From positions 1-6,050 of the forward strand of contig JAFQPC010000122.1 of NCBI GenBank assembly GCA_017411935.1: DNA of 6,050 bases, in the 5' to 3' direction. The translations under genes were made by a program, and so were the position numbers. The DNA is from Clostridia bacterium. Its GTDB lineage: Bacteria > Bacillota > Clostridia > Oscillospirales > CAG-272. The notes under the pieces were generated by a model. It was given only the letters and a program-made list of their open reading frames with translations, searched no databases and was not told the DNA's origin. Positions 1-6,050 of the stretch are shown piece by piece (within the stretch, counting starts at the first letter, position 1; the number at the start of each line of letters is the position of its first letter).

Positions 1-972
1 CACGAGTTCGGACACTTTATTACGGCAAGACTTTGCGGTGTTACCGTCAAAGAGTTTGCTATTGGAATGGGACCCACGCTCTTTTCGTGGCATTCCAAAA
101 AGCACGGAACAAAATACGGTTTGCGGTTGTTGCCGATCGGTGGCTTTGTCAGTATGCTTGGAGAAGACGAGGAATCCTCTGAGGAGGGCGCGTTTTGCAA
201 TCAGAAGCTTTGGAAGCGAATGATGATCGTCATTACGGGACCGTTGATGAACTTGCTTCTTGGATTTCTTCTAATGACAATTCTTGTATTTTCTCAAGGG
301 ACGCTTGCTTCGACGACGATTGCAAAATTTGACGACAATGCGATTTCAGCGCAAAAATTGCAGGTGGGGGATGAGATCTTAAGGGTAGACGGAACTCGCG
401 TGCATACGGGCGATGAAATGGTGTATGAAATTATGAATCAAGGCTATGAGCCAATCGACATTCTTGTTCGCCGCGATGGAGAAAAGGTTTTGGTGGAAGA
501 CGTGGAGTTTCCAAGTATGTCCGATTCGGGCGCGGTGTTCGGAAATTACGATTTTATTCCTTATGCCGAACAGAGAACTCTGCCCAATTTATTAAAGCAC
601 GCGTTCTTTCGGTCGGTTTCTAATGTCAAAATGGTATATGATTCTTTGTTAGGACTTATAACGGGGCGGTTTGGTATGGAAGCCGTTTCGGGTCCCGTTG
701 GTGTGGCAGAGGTCGTGGGTGACGCAGCAAAGACGGGGGTACGCTCACTGATGTATATCGTCACAGTACTCTCGGTCAATTTAGGAGTCTTTAATTTGAT
801 CCCGTTTCCCGCACTCGACGGTGGAAGATTTTTGTTCTTGGCGATCGAAGGAATCAGGAAAAAGCCAATTGACCGAAACGTAGAAGCATCGATCAATTTT
901 ATTGGCATTGTCATTTTGTTTGCTTTTATGATTTTTGTTACGGTCAAAGACGTTTTTAAATTATTTGGTTAG
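1..972 (+). CDS. rseP: RseP/RasP-family site-2 intramembrane zinc metalloprotease, 5'-truncated by window
   Basis: This is an integral-membrane protease (family M50B) that cuts substrates such as anti-sigma factors or signal peptide remnants within the membrane; the substrate here cannot be told. The reading frame is open from base 1, and the first five visible residues are the zinc motif HEFGH, so only about 20 N-terminal residues of the first membrane segment are missing; 323 residues are visible. In order: HEFGH (visible residues 1-5); the membrane-associated loop ending in YGLRLLPIGGFV; a second membrane segment with GPLMNLLLG (80-88); one PDZ domain (about 101-170); the conserved GPVGV; the third zinc-ligand motif N265-LIP-F-P-A-LD273-GG (265-275) inside a membrane segment; and a final hydrophobic helix just before the stop. 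A single PDZ domain is as in Bacillus RasP, whereas E. coli RseP has two. An internal ATG at base 67 is not the start, because it would remove the zinc motif. ispG follows after 10 bases. The family assignment is secure. Confidence 0.97.
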   Translation, partial: HEFGHFITARLCGVTVKEFAIGMGPTLFSWHSKKHGTKYGLRLLPIGGFVSMLGEDEESSEEGAFCNQKLWKRMMIVITGPLMNLLLGFLLMTILVFSQGTLASTTIAKFDDNAISAQKLQVGDEILRVDGTRVHTGDEMVYEIMNQGYEPIDILVRRDGEKVLVEDVEFPSMSDSGAVFGNYDFIPYAEQRTLPNLLKHAFFRSVSNVKMVYDSLLGLITGRFGMEAVSGPVGVAEVVGDAAKTGVRSLMYIVTVLSVNLGVFNLIPFPALDGGRFLFLAIEGIRKKPIDRNVEASINFIGIVILFAFMIFVTVKDVFKLFG

Positions 973-974
973 GA
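971..974 (+). promoter_or_regulatory. Shine-Dalgarno of ispG, overlapping the rseP stop codon
   Basis: AGGA lies 8 bases before the ATG at 983. Its first two bases are the last two of the rseP TAG stop (970-972). This supports 983 as the ispG start and suggests that ribosomes ending rseP translation may pass directly to ispG. The coupling is inference; only the overlap is seen. Confidence 0.7.
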
Positions 975-982
975 TAATTTTT

Positions 983-2065
983 ATGAATTACAATCAAATC
1001 AGAAGAATTACAAAAGAAATCAATATCGGACGGACGGCAATCGGCGGAAATCAACCGATTGCCATTCAGTCTATGACGAATACTGATACGCACGACAAGG
1101 AAGCGACGCTTCGCCAGATTCTTTCTTTGCAAGATGCGGGATGCGATATTGTCCGAATTACCGTACCGGATTTGGAAGCGGCAGAGACGATTCCTTTTTT
1201 GAAAGAAGCGGGAGTGATGATTCCGATCGTTGCCGATATCCACTTTGATTATCGGGTGGCGCTTCGCTGTGCTGAGGTTGGGGTGGACAAGATCCGCATC
1301 AATCCCGGCAATATTGGCGACGAAGATCGTGTACGTGCGGTATGCAAGATCTGTCGAGAAAAGAAGATCCCGATTCGCATTGGAGTCAATAGCGGATCTT
1401 TGGAAAAACATATTTTAGCAAAATACGGCGCTCCTACGGCAGAGGCGCTCTGCGAGAGTGCAATGTATCATATTTCCTTGTTGGAGCAAGCGGATTTTGA
1501 GGATATCGTGATTTCGATGAAAGCATCAAATCCAACGCAGATGATTGCGGCAAATCGCTTATTGGCAGAAAAATGCTCGTATCCTTTGCATCTCGGTGTG
1601 ACCGAGGCGGGAAGCAAAGAAATGGGATCGATCAAAAGTGCTATCGGTATCGGCTCGCTGTTGGTAGACGGTATCGGAGACACGATCCGTGTTTCTTTGA
1701 CAGATGACCCTGTGGAAGAGATCGATGCGGCAAGAAAGATTTTGCGTGCGGTGGGCGTTGATGGACAAAGTGGACTTGATATTGTGAGCTGTCCTACTTG
1801 CGGACGCACCAAAATTGATTTGATTTCTTTGGTTTCGGAGTTTGAAGCCCGTGCCAAGGAAGAAAAACTGATGTCGATTCCGATCAAGGTGGCGATCATG
1901 GGGTGCGTTGTGAACGGCCCCGGAGAAGCCAGAGAAGCCGACGTTGGTATTGCGGGCGGCAAAGGAGAGGCTGTTCTCATAAAAAAAGGAGAAATTGTCG
2001 GAAAGATTCCCGAAGACAGAATCGTTTCCACGCTGATTGACGAAGTTAAAAAATTCAGGAAGTAA
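983..2065 (+). CDS. ispG: 4-hydroxy-3-methylbut-2-en-1-yl diphosphate synthase (IspG/GcpE)
   Basis: This cytosolic iron-sulfur enzyme of the MEP pathway converts 2-C-methyl-D-erythritol 2,4-cyclodiphosphate to HMBPP by reductive ring opening, with electrons from ferredoxin or flavodoxin. It is 360 residues long, in the normal range for the short bacterial form, which has a TIM barrel followed by a [4Fe-4S] domain and lacks the extra domain of plant enzymes. Visible family motifs are QSMTNTDT (29-36), ADIHFDYRVAL (from 84), KIRINPGNIG (from 103), IRIGVNSGSLE, SMKASN, HLGVTEAG and GIGDTIRVSLTDDP. The cluster ligands are present: C270 and C273 in SCPTCGR, C308 in MGCVVNGPGEA, and E315, with the C308-to-E315 spacing of seven seen in E. 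coli (C305, E312). The start at 983 is preferred over an in-frame ATG at 935, because the latter would overlap rseP by 38 bases and add a tail that is not IspG-like. polC follows after 16 bases. Confidence 0.98.
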   Translation: MNYNQIRRITKEINIGRTAIGGNQPIAIQSMTNTDTHDKEATLRQILSLQDAGCDIVRITVPDLEAAETIPFLKEAGVMIPIVADIHFDYRVALRCAEVGVDKIRINPGNIGDEDRVRAVCKICREKKIPIRIGVNSGSLEKHILAKYGAPTAEALCESAMYHISLLEQADFEDIVISMKASNPTQMIAANRLLAEKCSYPLHLGVTEAGSKEMGSIKSAIGIGSLLVDGIGDTIRVSLTDDPVEEIDAARKILRAVGVDGQSGLDIVSCPTCGRTKIDLISLVSEFEARAKEEKLMSIPIKVAIMGCVVNGPGEAREADVGIAGGKGEAVLIKKGEIVGKIPEDRIVSTLIDEVKKFRK

Positions 2066-2068
2066 AAG

Positions 2069-2075
2069 AGGAGGG
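2069..2075 (+). promoter_or_regulatory. Strong Shine-Dalgarno of polC
   Basis: AGGAGGG is close to a perfect complement of the 16S rRNA tail and sits 6 bases before the ATG at 2082, which fixes the polC start. It occupies most of the 16-base gap after the ispG stop, leaving no room for a separate promoter or terminator between the genes. Confidence 0.85.
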
Positions 2076-2081
2076 ATAGGA

Positions 2082-5000
2082 ATGAAGACTTTATTGGAAT
2101 TACTTACAAAATATTCTCCGTCGGAGTCCTATGCCCAGATTTTAGACGATGGATTGGTTGAAAAGACCAGACTGAACAAGGAAAAACGATTCTTAGAGGT
2201 GTATGCGGATTTTCCGTATCTTGTGGACAAGGAAACTCTGTATGAAATTGAGGCGCAGGTGGCAGAGGTCTATCAGCTTTCTATGTTTAAGATCTTTCCG
2301 CAATACGCTCCTGAGTTATTTTCTGAAAGCTACGTTTCCGAGATTTTAAAGGAGACAGAACGGGTCGGTGTTGTTGCTCGCGGATTTTTCTCGGATTACG
2401 ATTATACCTTGACCGCGGATACCCTGACGATTCGTATTCCGTTTGCGATCGAGGGGGTCGACCTTCTTAATGATGCAATGACTCCAAGAGTCATTGAAAA
2501 TATCATTTTCAGCGAGTTTTCTGTTCGTCGCAGAGTCATTCTTGAAACCGACCCGTATCAAAAGATGAGCTATTCTTCGGCATATCAGAGCCGACTTGCC
2601 ACGGTGGATCGTCAGATCCTTGCTGCGGACAAGCAATATCAAGTGATGAGAGAACAGGGAAATGCTCCTGCGGATTCGGCAGAAGCAGACGAGGTCAAAT
2701 TGCCTCGGCTTGCTTCGGTGTTCGGTGATACGGTGCTTCAAAAGAACGACGACGGAACGCTTCGTATCGGCTCGACTTGCTTTGATATTTCCGCACCGCA
2801 ATACGTCGTTGGTGTTCCTTTTGAGATCACCCCCGTGCTGATTGCTTCGATGACGCATTCGACCAGAAACGTTACCTTTTTGGGCGAGGTGTTTTCATTT
2901 ACCAAAGAAGCGAACCGTGCGGGAGATAAGTTTAACGTATCCTTTGGCATCTTTGACGGAAACGCTTCGATCTACGTCAAAAATTACGGAATGCTTCCCG
3001 AAGAAGCGAATGAGCTTGCAGGAACGATCAAAAACGGAATGTCGGTGGCTGTTCACGGTTATCTGAAGACCGAACGGAATGATGATGAGCTTTATATGAG
3101 CTATACCGATATTGCTATCATTGCCAAAAAGACGAGAATGGATATGGCAGAGAAGAAGCGTGTAGAGCTTCATCTGCATACGAATATGTCGTCGATGGAT
3201 GCGCTGATCCCGCCCGATGTCGCCGTAAAAACAGCAAAAAAATGGGGGCATCCCGCAGTAGCGATTACCGACCACGGTAACGTGCAGGGATTTCCCGAAG
3301 CAATGCTTGCTTCCGACAAGACCGAGATGAAGGTCATCTACGGTATGGAAGCCTATTTCGTCAATGCCAGTGCCAGTGCGGTGTTTGGCACCTATGACGG
3401 AAGCTTTGACGACGAATTTATTGTTTTTGACTTGGAAACTACAGGTCTAGATGCTTCTACTTGCAAAATTACCGAAATCGGTGCGGTGAAAATCCGCGCA
3501 GGCGAGGTGCTGGAGCGATACAATACTTTTGTGAACCCCGAGTGCCCGATTCCCGAGGAGATTACGAAGCTGACCTCGATTACCGATGAAATGGTTGCTG
3601 ACGCACGCAAGATCGACGAAGTGCTTCCCGAATTTTTGGCTTTTGTGGGAGACCGTTTGATGATCGCGCACAATGCGGATTTTGATACGGGATTTCTTCG
3701 TATGGCGGCAAAAAGTTTGAATTTACCCTTTGAAAATCCCTATCTTGATACCCTTGCTTTGTCTCGGTATTTGAACCCTGAATTGAAATCGCACCGCCTC
3801 AACCGCTTGGCAGAGCATTATGCGCTTGGAGACTTCCATCATCACCGCGCTTGCGACGATGCTGAAATGCTTGCTATGATCTTTGCTGCGATGACTGAGC
3901 AGATGGCGACGATTGATATCAAGAATTTCGAAGCACTTCAAAACGATATGCGTGAGCAAGCCGATCCGCTGAATTTACCGATGTATCACCAGATCCTTTT
4001 GGTGAAAAATCAAGCGGGAATGAAAAATCTCTATAAGCTGGTTTCCGCAAGTTATTTGCAATATTACAAGAAAAAGCCGAGAATTCCCAAGGTAGAGCTT
4101 GAAAAGCATCGAGACGGACTCATCGTTGGTTCTGCTTGTGAGGCAGGGGAACTCTTCCATGCGATTTTGGAGAAAAAGAGCGAAAAAGAAATCGAGGAGA
4201 TCGTCAATTTCTACGATTATCTCGAAATTCAGCCGATCTGTAACAACCGCTTCTTAATTGCCGAAGGAAAGGTCAGCAACGATGAAGAATTGAGGGACTT
4301 GAACCGTCAAATCGTTGCGCTCGGAGAAAAATACGGAAAACCTGTCGTCGCTACTTGTGACGCGCATTTCTTGAATGACGAGGATTCTCTTTATCGAAAG
4401 ATTCTTTTGTCGGGAATGAAATTTTCCGACGCCGACAACGAGTGTCATCTCTATTTCCGTACGACCGAGGAGATGCTCGAAGAATTTTCTTATCTCGGAG
4501 AAGAAAAGGCGTACGAGGTGGTCGTTGAGAACACTAACAAGATCAATGATATGATCGAGGATGGAATCCGACCGATCCCCAAGGGAAGCTTTACACCGAA
4601 GATGGACGGTGCGGAGGAAGAGCTTCAGGAGAAGTGCTGGACCCGTGCCAAGGCAATGTACGGCGATCCTTTGCCCGAACTCGTTCACGCTCGTCTGGAT
4701 AAGGAATTGACCTCGATCATCAAGAACGGCTTTGCCGTGCTGTATATGATCGCGCAACGCTTGGTATGGTATAGCGAAAGCCAAGGATATCTCGTCGGTT
4801 CGCGTGGCTCGGTTGGTTCTTCCTTTGTTGCAACGATGGCGGGTATTTCCGAGGTCAACCCTCTGCCGCCGCACTACTATTGTCCGAAGTGCCAGTATTC
4901 GCAGTTCTTTACCGATGGCAGCGTCGGCTCGGGATTTGACCTGCCCGATGCGAACTGTCCTCATTGTGGAACGAAAATGAATGCCGACGGACACGATATT

Positions 5001-6050
5001 CCGTTTGAGACCTTCCTTGGATTCTACGGAGACAAGTCCCCCGATATCGACCTGAACTTCTCGGGTGACGTGCAGGGACGGGTTCATAAATACACCGAGG
5101 AACTCTTTGGTTCGGAAAACGTGTTCCGTGCGGGAACGCTCGGTACACTTGCCGATAAAACGGCATTTGGCTTTATCGCCAAGTATTTCGAGGGCAAGGG
5201 TGTCAGCCTCGGGCGCGCGGAAATGGAGCGCGTGATTCAAAACTGCGTGGGTGTCAAGCGTACCACGGGACAGCATCCCGGTGGTATCATCGTTGTACCC
5301 AGAGAAAAAGACGTGTACGATTTTACGCCCGTACAGCATCCTGCGGATGACCCACATTCCGATATCGTTACTACGCACTTTGCGTTCTCGTATCTGCACG
5401 ATACGATCCTGAAGCTCGACGAGCTCGGACACGATATTCCGACCAAATATAAGTGGCTTGAAAAATTCTCGGATACGAGCGTGATGGACGTTCCGATGAA
5501 CGATCCCGAGGTATACGAGCTCTTCCTTTCCACAAGACCGCTCGGGATCTCTCCCGAGGATATTGACGCACAGATCGGAACCTTTGGTCTGCCCGAGTTC
5601 GGTACGCGATTCTTACAGCAGGTACTCATTGATGCGAAGCCCAAGAACTTTGCCGATCTTTTGCAGATCTCGGGTCTGACGCACGGTACCGACGTATGGC
5701 TTGGAAATGCAGAGGAGCTCATCAAAAAGGGAATTTGCGATATTTCCAAGGTCATTGGATGTCGAGACAACATTATGAACGACTTGATTCGTTACGGCGT
5801 GGAAAACGCAATGTCCTTTAAGATCATGGAAAGTGTTCGAAAGGGAAAAGGCCTGACCCCCGAATGGGAGGAGGCCATGCTCGCACACAACGTACCCGCG
5901 TGGTATATTGCATCGTGTAAGAAGATCAAATACATGTTCCCGAAGGCGCACGCCGCCGCATACGTTATGTCGGCCATTCGTCTGGGCTGGTATAAGGTGC
6001 ATATCCCGATCGCCTTCTATTGCGCGATGTTTACCGTCGCTCCCGGCGGA
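2082..6050 (+). CDS. polC: DNA polymerase III alpha subunit, PolC type, with PHP and 3'-5' exonuclease domains; 3'-truncated by window
   Basis: This is the main replicative polymerase of Gram-positive bacteria, acting at the fork with the beta clamp and tau. The frame is open from ATG 2082 to the window edge: 1323 codons, so roughly 110-140 C-terminal residues are missing. Domains in order: N-terminal region (about 1-250); OB fold (about 262-352); first half of the PHP domain with H364-L-H366-T, D397-H398 and E423; an inserted DEDDh proofreading exonuclease with D450, E452 (DLETTG), D535 (HNADFD), H588 and D593; second half of PHP with GSAC (C686) and D760-A-H762; then the polymerase core. 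The core shows GSRGSVGSS (906-914), a four-cysteine zinc site C934/C937/C959/C962, the catalytic aspartates D988 and D990 (PDIDLNFSG) and D1113 (LKLDELGHD), and FPKAHAAAY (1286-1294). The 123-residue spacing from D990 to D1113 equals that I recall for Geobacillus PolC. The exonuclease inserted into PHP separates PolC from DnaE. All expected catalytic residues in view are present. Confidence 0.98.
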   Translation, partial: MKTLLELLTKYSPSESYAQILDDGLVEKTRLNKEKRFLEVYADFPYLVDKETLYEIEAQVAEVYQLSMFKIFPQYAPELFSESYVSEILKETERVGVVARGFFSDYDYTLTADTLTIRIPFAIEGVDLLNDAMTPRVIENIIFSEFSVRRRVILETDPYQKMSYSSAYQSRLATVDRQILAADKQYQVMREQGNAPADSAEADEVKLPRLASVFGDTVLQKNDDGTLRIGSTCFDISAPQYVVGVPFEITPVLIASMTHSTRNVTFLGEVFSFTKEANRAGDKFNVSFGIFDGNASIYVKNYGMLPEEANELAGTIKNGMSVAVHGYLKTERNDDELYMSYTDIAIIAKKTRMDMAEKKRVELHLHTNMSSMDALIPPDVAVKTAKKWGHPAVAITDHGNVQGFPEAMLASDKTEMKVIYGMEAYFVNASASAVFGTYDGSFDDEFIVFDLETTGLDASTCKITEIGAVKIRAGEVLERYNTFVNPECPIPEEITKLTSITDEMVADARKIDEVLPEFLAFVGDRLMIAHNADFDTGFLRMAAKSLNLPFENPYLDTLALSRYLNPELKSHRLNRLAEHYALGDFHHHRACDDAEMLAMIFAAMTEQMATIDIKNFEALQNDMREQADPLNLPMYHQILLVKNQAGMKNLYKLVSASYLQYYKKKPRIPKVELEKHRDGLIVGSACEAGELFHAILEKKSEKEIEEIVNFYDYLEIQPICNNRFLIAEGKVSNDEELRDLNRQIVALGEKYGKPVVATCDAHFLNDEDSLYRKILLSGMKFSDADNECHLYFRTTEEMLEEFSYLGEEKAYEVVVENTNKINDMIEDGIRPIPKGSFTPKMDGAEEELQEKCWTRAKAMYGDPLPELVHARLDKELTSIIKNGFAVLYMIAQRLVWYSESQGYLVGSRGSVGSSFVATMAGISEVNPLPPHYYCPKCQYSQFFTDGSVGSGFDLPDANCPHCGTKMNADGHDIPFETFLGFYGDKSPDIDLNFSGDVQGRVHKYTEELFGSENVFRAGTLGTLADKTAFGFIAKYFEGKGVSLGRAEMERVIQNCVGVKRTTGQHPGGIIVVPREKDVYDFTPVQHPADDPHSDIVTTHFAFSYLHDTILKLDELGHDIPTKYKWLEKFSDTSVMDVPMNDPEVYELFLSTRPLGISPEDIDAQIGTFGLPEFGTRFLQQVLIDAKPKNFADLLQISGLTHGTDVWLGNAEELIKKGICDISKVIGCRDNIMNDLIRYGVENAMSFKIMESVRKGKGLTPEWEEAMLAHNVPAWYIASCKKIKYMFPKAHAAAYVMSAIRLGWYKVHIPIAFYCAMFTVAPGG

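Noticed and set aside
561..947. Minus-strand open frame opposite the 3' half of rseP
   Set aside because: The plus strand carries clear RseP motifs throughout. The reverse translation is low-complexity Thr/Ser/Pro-rich and matches no family I recognise.
935..982. Upstream in-frame ATG that would lengthen IspG by 16 residues
   Set aside because: It would overlap rseP by 38 bases and has no evident ribosome site, while ATG 983 has AGGA at 8 bases and gives the normal IspG N-terminus.
1468..2031. Minus-strand open frame of 187 codons opposite ispG
   Set aside because: It is the shadow of the ispG [4Fe-4S] domain region, with no motif of its own.
2346..3275. Overlapping minus-strand open frames opposite the polC N-terminal region
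   Set aside because: The plus-strand frame is continuous from ATG 2082 through the OB and PHP domains. The reverse frames look random and have no supporting start context.
3365..3378. Short tandem repeat (GCCAGTGCCAGTGC) encoding Ala-Ser-Ala-Ser
   Set aside because: It is a two-copy six-base repeat in the variable linker between PHP and the exonuclease. It keeps frame and is too short to mean anything.
4254..5432. A 392-codon open frame on the minus strand opposite polC
   Set aside because: It lies wholly inside the strongly conserved polC coding region. Its translation is Arg/His/Val-rich without recognisable domains, and it is explained by the codon usage of the sense strand.

Overview
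The window is an ordinary, fully coding stretch of a low-to-mid GC Gram-positive chromosome, most likely from the class Clostridia. Three genes lie on the plus strand in tight series: the intramembrane site-2 protease rseP (5' end cut off by the window), the isoprenoid enzyme ispG, and the replicative DNA polymerase polC (3' end cut off by the window). PolC-type polymerase is characteristic of Firmicutes and a few related groups. The order rseP-ispG-polC is the usual clostridial arrangement (commonly preceded by cdsA and dxr), whereas Bacillus has proS between rasP and polC. By eye the base composition is close to half GC throughout, so nothing suggests recent transfer.

Layout: 1-972 is RseP, starting exactly at its HEFGH zinc motif. 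A 10-base gap follows, with the Shine-Dalgarno of ispG overlapping the rseP stop. ispG occupies 983-2065. After a 16-base gap with a strong AGGAGGG ribosome site, polC runs from 2082 to the window edge at 6050. That is 1323 codons of an expected length of roughly 1430-1460. No promoter, terminator, RNA gene, repeat array or mobile element is visible, and no non-coding gap is longer than 16 bases. The three genes are therefore almost certainly one transcript driven from upstream of the window.

Functionally, the segment joins membrane proteolysis (RseP), the penultimate step of the MEP isoprenoid pathway (IspG, which feeds undecaprenyl phosphate and quinone synthesis) and chromosome replication (PolC). 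This looks like a conserved housekeeping neighbourhood and not a dedicated multi-gene system. All expected catalytic residues that fall inside the window are present in the three proteins. I found no evidence of a new biological system here. The findings below are modest sequence observations.
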